Source: Promethearchaeota archaeon
Lineage (GTDB): Archaea; Asgardarchaeota; Lokiarchaeia; Helarchaeales; RDOG01
Length of the DNA: 64,000 nt
Assembly (NCBI GenBank): GCA_011365055.1
Contig: RDOG01000006.1
Coordinates: 209,895-273,894 of the forward strand
Direction of reading: 5' to 3'
Part shown: positions 1 through 9,690 of the stretch, piece after piece
How the letters are laid out: each line of letters opens with the position of its first letter
How positions within the stretch are numbered: the stretch's first letter is position 1
Notes under the pieces: generated by a model
Seen by the model: only the letters and a program-made list of their open reading frames with translations
What the model was told of the DNA's origin: nothing
Database searches by the model: none
Made by a program: the position numbers and the translations under genes

Positions 1-663
1 TTTCCTAATGATTGACTCAAGTTCTTTAATCCTTCTATCTTTTTCTTCAAGCTTCTGTTTCCAAATAGATTCCATTTTTTTTAATTTTGATTCCGTATTT
101 TTTATAAATTCTTGACTTTTTTCTAATTCCTTCAATTTTTTGAAATCTAATTTTAAATTTTCAATTTCTTTTTCTTTTTCGATCCCTTCTTTTTTTATCT
201 CAGATAAATTTTGATTAATTATTGAATATTTTTTTTGTTGTTCTATTAGAAGTCTATTCTTTTCTTCATTCTCCTTAATTTTTTCTTCAAGCTCCTTTCT
301 TATATCTAATTCTTGATTTTCTTTTAATTCTTGCTCCAATTTTTTTATAATGATGAGTTTTTCTTTTAATATTTTTTTTAAATTTTGTTCATATTTTTTT
401 TCTTGTTCAATTAATTTATTTTCTAATTCTTTAATTCTTTCAATTAATTCGTTTTCGCCTATTTGATTTATCATTTCAGAAATATTTTTTCCATCGTCTA
501 ATTTTTTTAATTTTGAGACTTTTAACTCCTTAAATTTAATTTGAAATTCTTTTATTTTTTTTGTTAATTGATTTATTGTGTTCTGTTGCTGAATTATTCT
601 TTGCTGCTGTTCCATTATCAAATCTTGTTGTTCATCAATTTTCTTAATTTCTTCTAATGACAT
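1..663 (-). CDS. Coiled-coil protein, truncated by window edge
   Basis: An open frame runs leftward from an ATG at 663 to the edge of the window with no stop codon, so at least 221 residues are coded and the C-terminus is missing. The visible part is almost entirely charged heptad-like helix rich in Lys, Glu, Gln, Ile and Leu (for example repeated ELEE/KELE segments), with a Gln-rich stretch near residues 13-30. No catalytic motif is visible. It is divergent from the V4R-roadblock gene that starts at 793. Coiled coils are abundant in this window, so a structural or scaffolding role is possible, but I do not recognise the family. Confidence 0.7.
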   Translation of the reverse strand, partial: MSLEEIKKIDEQQDLIMEQQQRIIQQQNTINQLTKKIKEFQIKFKELKVSKLKKLDDGKNISEMINQIGENELIERIKELENKLIEQEKKYEQNLKKILKEKLIIIKKLEQELKENQELDIRKELEEKIKENEEKNRLLIEQQKKYSIINQNLSEIKKEGIEKEKEIENLKLDFKKLKELEKSQEFIKNTESKLKKMESIWKQKLEEKDRRIKELESIIRK

Positions 664-792
664 TCAATCACGATTTTTTTCTCTATTTATGGATTTTTAA
701 ATATTTTTAAAGATAAAAGCTTTAAATGTTCTATTGAACTTGATAAATAAATGGATTTTCTTTCAAATATTTAATATAAAGGATTGTTTAAA

Positions 793-1683
793 ATGAACAG
801 TGAAAATAAGATTAAACAAATTGAAAATCTTTCCCACAAGAATTTTCGCTTTTTTGAAGGAAAAATTGAAGGTTATAAAAGTCGTTTTTGCATATTTAAG
901 GAGGAACAGCTTGAAGCTTTCTATAAATCTTTATCAGAACACTTTATGGAAGGAAAAGAAGCCATTTTAAAAAAAATTGGGCAAGATTATGGAACGGAAT
1001 TATTTAATTTTCTAATAAAAGATATGCTTGATGAAAAATTATGTTTTAAATATATTTTAACAGAACTTAACAAGCTTGGTTGGGGAAAATTCTGGAATAT
1101 TACTTTTGAAAAAGATTCAATCTCGTTAGAATATCATTATCCACTTGAAATTTTTGGAGGGAAAGAAATTTCGGGGCATTATATTATTGGAATAATAAAG
1201 GGAATTGCTATCGCTTATTTAAAAGAAGAAGTTAAGGATATCGAAGAAGATAAAATAGAAAGGGGAAACCTCATTTTTTTTAAGTTAAAATTTATTAAAA
1301 CTTCAATTTATAAACAAAATTGGAAAAAATTGAACGAATTAACAGAAATTTTAAACGAATTTGATAATAAATCAAAAACTAATTATTCAATGATCATTTC
1401 AGCAACTGGTGAAATATTAGCTCAAAATAAAACTGATAAGATCGATAAGGATAAGTTCTCAACAATTGTCTCAATGATTCATGGAGGTATTTTAACATTG
1501 TCAGAAATGGAAGTTGGGAGCTTCATTCAATTTGCAATAATGTATGATGATGGCGTAATTATGGCAACATCAACTAATAATAGAAAAGCAATAATTGTAG
1601 GGGCATTAAACAAGCAAGCTTCTGTTAATTTAATTGGAATTGCACTAAAACAATCATGTGAAAAACTAGAAAAAGTATTATAA
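793..1683 (+). CDS. V4R-like plus roadblock-like fusion protein
   Basis: The protein has about 296 residues from the ATG at 793; an in-frame TTG at 784 is an alternative start. Residues about 50-180 look like a V4R/4-vinyl-reductase-type small-molecule-binding domain, with an LGWG segment and a helix-rich regulatory fold. The last 100 residues look like a roadblock/LC7 domain, with the typical SATGEILAQN beta-hairpin and a terminal helix. Roadblock proteins bind small GTPases or act as their regulators, and Asgard genomes carry many. I infer a sensor that couples a ligand to a GTPase module. The domain calls are by eye and moderate in strength. Confidence 0.55.
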   Translation: MNSENKIKQIENLSHKNFRFFEGKIEGYKSRFCIFKEEQLEAFYKSLSEHFMEGKEAILKKIGQDYGTELFNFLIKDMLDEKLCFKYILTELNKLGWGKFWNITFEKDSISLEYHYPLEIFGGKEISGHYIIGIIKGIAIAYLKEEVKDIEEDKIERGNLIFFKLKFIKTSIYKQNWKKLNELTEILNEFDNKSKTNYSMIISATGEILAQNKTDKIDKDKFSTIVSMIHGGILTLSEMEVGSFIQFAIMYDDGVIMATSTNNRKAIIVGALNKQASVNLIGIALKQSCEKLEKVL

Positions 1684-1697
1684 AATAAAAAAGGGAA

Positions 1698-4600
1698 TTA
1701 AACTCTAGTAATTTTTGTTGCTCTAGCGATTACTAGTGGACCAATTATTTCATGGACGAATTTTACAATTGAAGGTTGTTGTGAAATTATAGCCACTTGA
1801 TGAGTAGGTTTCCCAGGTACATGCGGTGCTAGTAAAACTTCTTCATTTTCTCTAGCTGCTGCATATAAATCCATTTCAGGACGTTGACGAACTTCTACAT
1901 TTCCTTGTTCTAGTAATTTTGCAACAGCGTTTCTAGAATCTGCTAATATTCTTGATGCTGTTTTAACACGAATCTGTCTTCGAGCATTATTTATAGATTC
2001 TAAAGGTAAATCATTAAAATCAGGTGTAACTACGGAGATGGTACTTTTAGTTCTATCAACCATATCTGCCATATATTCTTTAATTGCTTCCTCAGAAGTA
2101 AGAATCCAAGTTAATTCTGAATTTATTGCTAAAATTTTAATAGCTTCAGCCCAAACAGCTCTTAAAACCTTAGCTCTTTCTTCAGCATTCCCTTCACATT
2201 CCTTAAATGTTCTTGCTGCATCGTTATTAGTATTTGTTAATCTATCAGTTATAATTACATCAGTCTCTTCTAATTTTGATAATATTTGATCATTTAATGA
2301 ATTAGCGTTTAATTCATATTCGTTTTGATGAGCAGTAGTGAGATCTAATAATTCAATTTCCATGGTGCTAGCATCAGATTGAAAAGCATCTCTGTGTTTT
2401 TCAATTATATCATTATTTTGTTGACCTGTTAATGTAGTTAATTCGTCAATGGATGCTAAATATTTATCATTTATGCTTGCTATTTCAGTCTTAATGCTTG
2501 AAAAACCTTTTTCGATTTCCGAAGATAGGTTTTTATGAATATCGCTTGTCATTTCATTTACTCTATCAATATCTCCATTAACAAAATCACTGACTTCTGA
2601 TTTCATACCATCAGTAGTTTCATTAAGTTCTTTAAATCTAGCGTCTTTTAATGCTTCTTGATTTGATTTATGGGATAAAATGGTTTCATTTCTTCTAGAT
2701 TTAATTTCTTTTAATGATTCTTTATTTATATTTATAAGATCTGCTAATAATTTTGTCACAGCTTCCTCTCTAATTGCATGCGATTGCGTTTCAAGTGATG
2801 TAACATGGTTATCTAATCCTTCATAAAATTCTTTACGAGCAGAATCTATTTCGCTTCTATACATATCAGTTCGTTCATCAAGTGTTTCAGATAAAGTTTT
2901 TTCAAGATTTGCAGTATCGGTCCTTAATCTATTAACTTGTTCAATAATTTTTTCCAAAAATCTTTCTTTAACTTCTTCTAATATATCCTTAAATTTTTTT
3001 ACTAATGATTCATTTCCTTCATTTATACTGTCTTTTATTTGATAGAAATCGGTTTCTATTTTTTCTGTTTGATTATTGAATATTTTTGCTGATTCTTCGC
3101 CAAAATTTTTTGCTTTTTCCTTGAAATATAAAATATTTTTATTCATTGCTTCTGAAGTATTAGTATGAGAATTCTCGCTAATTGATTTAAATTCATTTAT
3201 TTTTTCCAGAATTATCGAAGATAACGAATCTGTTGTTTCTTTTTGTAATGATTCTATTTTTTCTGATGAGTCTTCTTGATTTTCATCAAGCTGTTTATTT
3301 ATTTTAGTATTTAATTCCTTAATTTTTTCTTTTTGAGTTTTAATTATTTCCTTTAATTTTGAAATTCCTTTATTTGATTTAAGCTTATCAATAGATTCAC
3401 TAATTGAATTTTTTAATGAATCTTGACCTTCTCCAAGACTATTCTTCAAATTATTTGCGCTATCTGCAACTTTTTTAATCCAATCCTCAGATTCATCAGA
3501 ATATTCCTTTTGCCATTTTTCTAATTCATTTTCTAAATCTTTAAGTACTTGATCCACTTGGAATTTGCTCTCTTTATTTGTATCTTTTATATCCTTTTTT
3601 ACATCATTATTAATCTGTTTCAGTTTTTCATTTGTCTCTTTTGATAAAGAATTCAAATTATCATTTAATTTGTTAAACTCAATATCGATTTTTTTTCGTA
3701 AATCATCTTTATTCAGATCAATTTCAGATTCAAGAGCTTCAATTCTTTCATCTAAATTTTTTATCAGTATATTTTCAATGGAGGAAGAACTCTTTAGAAT
3801 TTCTAATTGAGAAGTTATTTTTTCAACAAAACTATTTTGAATATGATTTAAAATATCTTTAAATCTTATAATTAAATCAGAAGAAATCCCTGTAATGCTA
3901 TCTTTAAATTGACTAAAGCTATTTTCTTGAGTTTCTATTTCATCATTAAAAGTTTTTGCTGCACGTTCTCTTAATTGAGCAGCTCTTCCTTTAAACCAAT
4001 TAAAATTTTTTTCTTGAAAATCTTTTGAATAATTTTTAAGCGTATCCTTTTTCTCATAGACCCCATTTACTTCTAAATTTATTTGATCTTGTAGTTTCTT
4101 AGATAAATCATTGAACCAAGAATCGTATTGAGAAAAAGTTTTGTCTTGATGTTGGTCTAAATCAGTAATAAATTGATCATAATCATTATATGTATCTTTT
4201 TGATAACCTGTAATGATTTCAATAACGTTGGATTTATAGTTGTCAAAGGTACTATTTACAGTGTTTTGTAGTGTTTTAATAGCTTTTTCATGTTCCGACG
4301 TAGTATTATTTTCAATATTTTTACAATTTTCAGTTATATAGTTAAATTTGTCATTTAAAGCATTAGAATTTTCAGTTTCATAATTATCTTTTATTAATTT
4401 TTTATGATCACTGATTTTTTCTTCGTATAAAGCACCAGTATCTTGTTTCCTTTTTTCAACATTATCATTTAAGTCCGTTATGTGTTTTGCTATCGTTTGA
4501 CTGGTTTTTTCTTTAGATTTTAAAGTTTCTTCATTAAATTTTTCAATTTGATTATTAACTGCATTAGAGACACTATCTTTTAATAATTGGACTTCTTTAT

Positions 4601-4952
4601 TGAGAGTTTCAATATGTTCTTTAATATGTTTATCCAACGTAAGCCGATGATTTCCAACAATATCCTTGAAATTATCTAAATAAGACGTGAAAGCACCCCA
4701 AGGAACTGTGGGCATGTATCGAGGGACTCCACCTTCAGCCATTGCTGCTTGAATTTCTATTGTAAGTCCTTTTTCCAGAAATTTTTTCAAAATATTGTTT
4801 GCTTCTTCCATGCCGACTGTTGCATATGTTGCAATTGATGATACAGTAACATAACCCTTTGCATAAAGCCCCACAAACGCTTTAGCTTCTGCTTCAGAAA
4901 GATCTAATCCATCCATTATGATTTTAATCATATTTTGACTACTTGTTTCCAT
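1698..4952 (-). CDS. TrmB-type HTH protein with giant coiled-coil insert
   Basis: This protein has 1084 residues. Residues 1-80 form a TrmB-like winged helix (SEAEAKAFVGLYAKGYVTVS, then a recognition helix). Residues about 80-930 are one long coiled coil with several internally similar blocks (for instance two segments with NWFKGRAAQLRERAAKTFN-type and YFKEKAKNFGEESAKIFN-type sequence). The last 150 residues resemble the TrmB C-terminal domain, with STISVVTPDFNDLP and a final beta-rich part. Ordinary TrmB regulators are 250-350 residues, so the two halves are separated by an unusual 850-residue rod. The ATG at 4952 lies 2 nt after the stop of the upstream ATPase, and a GGTGA site sits inside that gene's end. 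The two are clearly one operon. Confidence 0.75.
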   Translation of the reverse strand: METSSQNMIKIIMDGLDLSEAEAKAFVGLYAKGYVTVSSIATYATVGMEEANNILKKFLEKGLTIEIQAAMAEGGVPRYMPTVPWGAFTSYLDNFKDIVGNHRLTLDKHIKEHIETLNKEVQLLKDSVSNAVNNQIEKFNEETLKSKEKTSQTIAKHITDLNDNVEKRKQDTGALYEEKISDHKKLIKDNYETENSNALNDKFNYITENCKNIENNTTSEHEKAIKTLQNTVNSTFDNYKSNVIEIITGYQKDTYNDYDQFITDLDQHQDKTFSQYDSWFNDLSKKLQDQINLEVNGVYEKKDTLKNYSKDFQEKNFNWFKGRAAQLRERAAKTFNDEIETQENSFSQFKDSITGISSDLIIRFKDILNHIQNSFVEKITSQLEILKSSSSIENILIKNLDERIEALESEIDLNKDDLRKKIDIEFNKLNDNLNSLSKETNEKLKQINNDVKKDIKDTNKESKFQVDQVLKDLENELEKWQKEYSDESEDWIKKVADSANNLKNSLGEGQDSLKNSISESIDKLKSNKGISKLKEIIKTQKEKIKELNTKINKQLDENQEDSSEKIESLQKETTDSLSSIILEKINEFKSISENSHTNTSEAMNKNILYFKEKAKNFGEESAKIFNNQTEKIETDFYQIKDSINEGNESLVKKFKDILEEVKERFLEKIIEQVNRLRTDTANLEKTLSETLDERTDMYRSEIDSARKEFYEGLDNHVTSLETQSHAIREEAVTKLLADLININKESLKEIKSRRNETILSHKSNQEALKDARFKELNETTDGMKSEVSDFVNGDIDRVNEMTSDIHKNLSSEIEKGFSSIKTEIASINDKYLASIDELTTLTGQQNNDIIEKHRDAFQSDASTMEIELLDLTTAHQNEYELNANSLNDQILSKLEETDVIITDRLTNTNNDAARTFKECEGNAEERAKVLRAVWAEAIKILAINSELTWILTSEEAIKEYMADMVDRTKSTISVVTPDFNDLPLESINNARRQIRVKTASRILADSRNAVAKLLEQGNVEVRQRPEMDLYAAARENEEVLLAPHVPGKPTHQVAIISQQPSIVKFVHEIIGPLVIARATKITRV

Positions 4953-4954
4953 TT

Positions 4955-6829
4955 CTATTCACCTATTCCCACAATTTTAGCAAATTCATCATTTAATTTT
5001 TCTGTATATTTAGCAAGTTTAGAACTTGAAAATTTATCACTAGCGATTTCAAAGGTATCTTTTGCGTTGATTTTGTCATTTTTCTCTAGATAAAAATTTA
5101 TTATTCTTGAAAAGTACTGCCAAGCGTAATAATGTTCACCTTTATCAAAAAAAAGACTTGCAGCTTTATTTAATATTTCTAAAGCCTTAATATCTTCACC
5201 AATTTCGCCATAAAACTTCTGGGCTCTTGAAAAATTAGCTCTTGCAAGTGGAAAAGCCCCTTCACCAATACTTATTGTAGCTTTATTCAATGAATTCTCT
5301 GCTACTTCAATTTTTAACTCTCTAATTTTTTCATTATCTTCTAATAATTCATATTTTTCAATCGCTTTTAGAAGTATATCTCTAGAATAATCACCCATTC
5401 CTTTATCTTTGTATAAATAACCAGCTTCCTCCAAGATTATTGCTGATTTTTCAATTTCGTTTACTTTCAAATATGATTCACTGCCCAGAATAAAAAATTT
5501 ATAAGCTTCTGATGAATAATTAAAATTCATTGATAAATTTGCAATCCGTTCGTACCCTCTTGCAATCAATTCAATAGGAGAAACTAACCCTGCAGATATA
5601 GAATCTTTTCGAAGCATTTCAAGCTCATTAAATAAGTTTTCATTTATTATCCGTCCATTTATTGCATCATTTTCTGCAATTTTAATCATGGCTCTACAAG
5701 TGGCAGCTATAGCAATATCTCCTAAACTATCTCGAAGAAATTCCCAAAATGAAGTCATTGAGATGAAATAGCTTTCTCCTTCACAACTTACATGGCCAGA
5801 TTGAGCTAAAGAATTTAGGATATTCAAAATATTTTCTCGTTCTACTGAAGTTGCCCTCATAAGCATGTCAACATCTGCAAAATTCGCGGGTTCCATAGCA
5901 AATGCTTGCAAAATTTTTCTTTCATTTTCAGTTATATCTTTTAATTCATTATTAAACCCATCTTTAATGATTGATTCAAATTCTTCCCAATGGGATTTAT
6001 TAATTTCTTGTGCATCACTTTCCTCAATTAATTTAGAAGTATTATAAAGCAATAACTGAGGAATTCCTTGAGAATTTTCTATTAATTTATTCCTAATTTC
6101 TTCCTCAATCGAAATTCCTGTATTTGACTCTCTTTTCATAAGTAATTCAATTGAATCTTTATAGGGCATTTTCGGAACCCCAATAATCTCAAAATTGTTT
6201 AGAGAATATTCAATTTTTGGTGCATATCTTTCTTCCCCAAAAAGCACGAATATAATTGGAGTAGGTTCCAATTTTTTCTTTTCATCAATTTCTTCAAATT
6301 TTTTAACAATTTCATTAAATAAATCAAAAGCTTTTTCATTGGCTAAAAAAATAAATCTTTCAACATTATCGACAAATATAACTATTCCTTTTTTTGCTTT
6401 TTTCGTTAATTCTTTGCCAAAAAATAGAATTTTATTATTACAAAAAGTTTTCAAAAAATCAAGTATGTATTTTTCTTCATTTACTAATTCATAAGATTTC
6501 TTTATAGTTGTTTTACCTGCCTTTTTTTTACCTGGTTTTTTTGGCTTGGGGGGTTTAAATATCTCCTTAATTTCTGGGAGTAGTTCATCAAAAAATGCTT
6601 CAGATTCTTGTAATGGGACTTGTTTTTTGAGAATCAAAAAACCTTTTGATCTAGCAATCGAAACCATCTTTTCTAATAGAGAAGACTTCCCAATGCCTGG
6701 CCTTCCTTTTATAAATATGCTCTTCATTTGTGCTTGAGATAAATTTTCTTCAAACTTTTTTATTAACCTTTCTCTTCCGACAAATAGATTTTCTGAACAA
6801 GGAACTTGATAATTTAAAGACTCCTTCAT
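4955..6829 (-). CDS. STAND/AAA-type ATPase with TPR-like C-terminus
   Basis: This protein has 624 residues. The Walker A motif GRPGIGKSS is at residues 42-50 and a Walker B strand GIVIFVDNVE at about 148-156. A Lys/Pro-rich linker (residues 92-110) splits the nucleotide-binding domain. A winged-helix-like region follows near residue 300, and helical TPR-like repeats fill the rest (EAYKFFILGSESYLK, YAWQYFSRIINFYLE). The architecture matches archaeal STAND or Orc-like P-loop ATPases that act as signalling scaffolds. The start is supported by GGTGA 7 nt before the ATG at 6829. It is directly followed by the giant TrmB coiled-coil gene, so the ATPase probably works with that rod-like DNA-binding protein. 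Substrate or partner is unknown. Confidence 0.75.
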   Translation of the reverse strand: MKESLNYQVPCSENLFVGRERLIKKFEENLSQAQMKSIFIKGRPGIGKSSLLEKMVSIARSKGFLILKKQVPLQESEAFFDELLPEIKEIFKPPKPKKPGKKKAGKTTIKKSYELVNEEKYILDFLKTFCNNKILFFGKELTKKAKKGIVIFVDNVERFIFLANEKAFDLFNEIVKKFEEIDEKKKLEPTPIIFVLFGEERYAPKIEYSLNNFEIIGVPKMPYKDSIELLMKRESNTGISIEEEIRNKLIENSQGIPQLLLYNTSKLIEESDAQEINKSHWEEFESIIKDGFNNELKDITENERKILQAFAMEPANFADVDMLMRATSVERENILNILNSLAQSGHVSCEGESYFISMTSFWEFLRDSLGDIAIAATCRAMIKIAENDAINGRIINENLFNELEMLRKDSISAGLVSPIELIARGYERIANLSMNFNYSSEAYKFFILGSESYLKVNEIEKSAIILEEAGYLYKDKGMGDYSRDILLKAIEKYELLEDNEKIRELKIEVAENSLNKATISIGEGAFPLARANFSRAQKFYGEIGEDIKALEILNKAASLFFDKGEHYYAWQYFSRIINFYLEKNDKINAKDTFEIASDKFSSSKLAKYTEKLNDEFAKIVGIGE

Positions 6830-7026
6830 AAACGATCACCTTACATTTCATTTTTAATGATAAATTCCAAAATACTTTAATTAATTTATTTGAAGCTTCT
6901 TACTTGATTAAACTCAAAAAAATGTTGTAATTTTATGCTCTAATATTTTTTTGTCTAATTTTTTTATGGATATTTTACTCTTTTTCTCATTTATAAGTCT
7001 TATGAAATAAAAAAGTGAGTGATCTA

Positions 7027-7452
7027 TTATTTTTTAGCTTTTTTAGTTAACTTTTTTGTCTTTAAATCGGGTTTTTCCAAAATAACTTTCTTTCGACTAG
7101 CTGAACCTCGATTAATAATTTCATTATTTATTGGATGCGCAATAATTTCATTTTTAATTTCTTTGATTAGGTTTGATTTTAAATCTCCAATAGTTATACT
7201 TTGGATAATTTCATCCTTTAAATTATTTTTAAATTGATTAAAAACATCACGAAGAGATGTTATTCTTTCTCGCGTAAATTGATCATATTCGTCTAATTTA
7301 ATTTCAGAACTAAAAATTAGTCTAATTATTTCTTCTATATCTCCTTTTATTGATTCTAATGATTCAAAAATTTGTTCTTCTACCATTTCTGAAATCATTT
7401 CATAAATTTCTTCTTTTAAATTCTCAGAAATTTTATTTATCCCTGAATCCAA
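7027..7452 (-). CDS. Small acidic-helical protein with basic tail
   Basis: This frame codes 141 residues from a TTG at 7452 (no in-frame ATG at the N-terminus). It is predicted to be helical (EEIYEMISEMVEEQIFESLE) and ends in a strongly basic tail rich in Lys (KTKKLTKKAKK). No known domain is recognised. It lies between the Bet3-like gene pair and the STAND ATPase, all on the minus strand, with 34 bases separating it from the Bet3-like gene, so it may belong to that transcript. The basic tail could contact nucleic acid or an acidic membrane surface; that is speculation. Confidence 0.5.
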   Translation of the reverse strand: MDSGINKISENLKEEIYEMISEMVEEQIFESLESIKGDIEEIIRLIFSSEIKLDEYDQFTRERITSLRDVFNQFKNNLKDEIIQSITIGDLKSNLIKEIKNEIIAHPINNEIINRGSASRKKVILEKPDLKTKKLTKKAKK

Positions 7453-7486
7453 ATACCATCACTTTTTTATTTAACAAATTAATTTA

Positions 7487-8071
7487 TTAGGAAATTTTAA
7501 AAAAATTTACGGTTATCTCCATTTTTTCATTTTCTAAAAAGCAAGCCGTTTCTTTAATCTTTATTTCATAATTTTCAATATTCTGTATTTCCATTAAAAA
7601 TTTTGTTGCACCCTCAATCATTCCAGTTAATATGCACGAATAATTCTCTTCTCCATTGTGAATTTTCTCCAAATCCTTAATGTTTAAATCATTTTGATCA
7701 ATACCTAAACATAATGGACATTCAAAAATATTGAGTTTTATGATTCTTTTATCTGATGAATCTTCAATAATATCATAATTAAATTCGGGAGTACGCCCAA
7801 ATGCGACCACCCATAAAAATTCAACTAATTCTACAATTTTTTCCAAGTCATTAGCTTTCGGAGCAAATTTCAGAACGGTAGGGTGTCTTTTACAGCTTCT
7901 AATTGCAGAATCACTTCCAAATTCTTTTAATAATTTTGTTACATCCTCGCCTTCAAATAATTCGGAGGTTTTTAGAACTAATTGATTATATAATAACATA
8001 AAAAATACTGTTTCAATGCTTCGACTAAACGAATCTAACAATTTAGTTGTAATTTTCGTTACCATATTCAA
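7487..8071 (-). CDS. TRAPP Bet3-like protein, subunit 1
   Basis: This protein has 194 residues. Its order of segments follows eukaryotic Bet3/TRAPPC3: a first helix around YNQLVLKTSEL, then DVTKLLKEFGSDSAIR (compare Bet3 DVNKQLDKMGFNIGVR), a helix ending in AFGRTPEF (Bet3 MYLGITPSI), a strand IFECPLCLG (Bet3 LENNPLVDF), and the helix SCILTGMIEGATKFL (Bet3 NLLCGVLRGALEMV). Bet3 proteins form heterodimers in the TRAPP tethering complexes that activate Rab GTPases, and Asgards are known to encode TRAPP-domain proteins. The TTG start at 8071 overlaps the upstream paralogue's stop; an ATG at 8065 is an alternative. The related V4R family cannot be excluded from sequence alone. Confidence 0.62.
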   Translation of the reverse strand: MNMVTKITTKLLDSFSRSIETVFFMLLYNQLVLKTSELFEGEDVTKLLKEFGSDSAIRSCKRHPTVLKFAPKANDLEKIVELVEFLWVVAFGRTPEFNYDIIEDSSDKRIIKLNIFECPLCLGIDQNDLNIKDLEKIHNGEENYSCILTGMIEGATKFLMEIQNIENYEIKIKETACFLENEKMEITVNFFKIS

Positions 8072-8574
8072 TTATCTCCCCTAATTTTATAGGAATGAAT
8101 ACATTTTTTATCACCAAATGTTTTACTTGAAATCACTTGACCTTCAATTTCAGGAATTTTTGAATTTTGTTTTGAAATCATCTTAAATAACTCTTCTATA
8201 AAAGCAATCGCGATATTACAACCTGCAATCTTTCCAACATCCGGTCTTTCATATTTACAAAAACAACAATCCTTTTCAATGACTAAGAAATCACCGGGAA
8301 TTTCTTCTTTAAATTCTTCTTTCATTTTGATTTTAATTTTTTTCTTAAATACAAATTCATGTATCTCTTTGATTAAATCTATTTCATTATCTGATTTAGG
8401 AATCCAATATTGAATATAATTATGTAATATTCTTTTACCAATATCTTTAATATGGGAGGTGATTTCAAAATCGCTCATTTTCTTTTTTTCTTTCAAAGTT
8501 AAAATTAATTCATAAATTGTATTTCTAAATTGATTCATTTTTACTTTTTGACCCAATAAATTTGAAGATTTCAA
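8068..8574 (-). CDS. TRAPP/V4R-like protein, subunit 2
   Basis: This protein has 168 residues and starts at a TTG (8574) that sits 9 nt after a GGAG site; this is preferred over the internal ATG at 8538. It shares the fold signature of its downstream neighbour: a central helix IGKRILHNYIQYW, a Cys-containing strand DCCFCKYERPDVG, the helix AGCNIAIAFIEELFKMI, and a final hairpin with Cys. The Cys-x2-Cys arrangement is also typical of V4R domains. Its stop overlaps the start of the neighbour by 4 nt, so the two are translationally coupled. That is what one would expect of an obligate heterodimer such as Bet3 with Trs33-like partners. Function is inferred. Confidence 0.55.
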   Translation of the reverse strand: MKSSNLLGQKVKMNQFRNTIYELILTLKEKKKMSDFEITSHIKDIGKRILHNYIQYWIPKSDNEIDLIKEIHEFVFKKKIKIKMKEEFKEEIPGDFLVIEKDCCFCKYERPDVGKIAGCNIAIAFIEELFKMISKQNSKIPEIEGQVISSKTFGDKKCIHSYKIRGDN

Positions 8575-8590
8575 AAAAAAAACTCCTTTA

Positions 8591-9556
8591 TTATATATTT
8601 TTTAACATTATAGCTGCATCTTCGGGAGATACTGGATTAATAAAAATACCGCTTCCAAGTTCGCATCCTCCCAAATATTTAATTTTATCTTGTGCTCGAT
8701 TAATAACGTAAAATTCTATATGAAAATGATAATAGGGATAAGAATTACCATCAGTAGGTTCTTGATGAAAGATCATTTCAAATGAATGTTTTCCATTGAA
8801 AAACCTACTAATTTTGTTTAATATTTCCTTTAAAATTTTGGCTAAATTCTCCCTTTCTTCTTGAGTCATTTGGTTAATATTTTGTATGTGATTTTTTGGA
8901 TAAATATGAGGGCCAAAGGGCCATGTAGCATAATGAGGCATAAAACAAATGAAGCTATCATTTTCCAAAATTATTCTTTTTTTAAAATCTTGTTCTTTTT
9001 TTAATATAGTACAAAATAAACATTTATTATACTCCTCAAAAAATTCTTTACTTGAATTTAATTCTTTAAGAATCACTGGAGGAATAAATGAAAATGAATA
9101 AATCTGTCCATGGGGATGATCTAAAGAAACTCCAACATCTCTTCCACGATTTTCAAATATTAATACATAATTAATATTCTTATTTTCACCTATTTTTTTA
9201 TATCTATCTCCCAAGAAGGAAAATAATCCTGATACATGCTCATTTGGTAGTTGTTCTAATTTCACATTATGTTCAGGAGAATAAAGAACTACTTCACAGC
9301 GACCAAAGGCAGGTTTTACTTTATTAATATCGTCATCATCAAGATCCGGCTCAGGAGGATCTTCCATCAAAGAAGGAAATTTATTTGGGAGATTTAAATA
9401 CTTCCAATCTTCTATATTTTTCAGTTCATTAGATTTAGGGCAAAAGGGGCATTCTATTTCAGAGGGCAAATTTGGACGTTTCATTCTATGTCCTGCTACG
9501 ACAACCCATTCCTTAAGGATAGCATTCCATCTTAATTCTACCATATTTATCGACAT
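8591..9556 (-). CDS. galT: Galactose-1-phosphate uridylyltransferase
   Basis: This protein has 321 residues, a normal length for archaeal GalT. It transfers UMP between UDP-glucose and galactose-1-phosphate (Leloir pathway). The histidine-triad-family nucleotidyltransferase signature HPH is at residues 147-149 (VSLDHPHGQIYSF), and CPFC at 36-39 is one half of the structural zinc site. A second HxH region (HFHIEFY) lies near residue 280. The N-terminus RWNAILKEWVVVAGHR is typical of the family. It stands 16 nt upstream of the Bet3-like pair on the same strand, but no functional link is obvious. Other Leloir genes are not in the window, so the in vivo sugar could differ. Confidence 0.9.
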   Translation of the reverse strand: MSINMVELRWNAILKEWVVVAGHRMKRPNLPSEIECPFCPKSNELKNIEDWKYLNLPNKFPSLMEDPPEPDLDDDDINKVKPAFGRCEVVLYSPEHNVKLEQLPNEHVSGLFSFLGDRYKKIGENKNINYVLIFENRGRDVGVSLDHPHGQIYSFSFIPPVILKELNSSKEFFEEYNKCLFCTILKKEQDFKKRIILENDSFICFMPHYATWPFGPHIYPKNHIQNINQMTQEERENLAKILKEILNKISRFFNGKHSFEMIFHQEPTDGNSYPYYHFHIEFYVINRAQDKIKYLGGCELGSGIFINPVSPEDAAIMLKNI

Positions 9557-9690
9557 TATCCATTATTATTTATTTTTTCAATCTAACAAATTTTAATTAA
9601 TATTTATAAAAGTTTAAGTCTTAGATTTGATATTTCAATTTAGAGAAAGCAATAGTAATTTAAATAAAAGATTGATAAGGATTAAAAAAA

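Noticed and set aside
3565..3810. Frames antisense to the coiled-coil genes
   Set aside because: They are Ser/Phe/Leu-rich mirrors of Lys/Glu-rich coding sequence and have no start signals.
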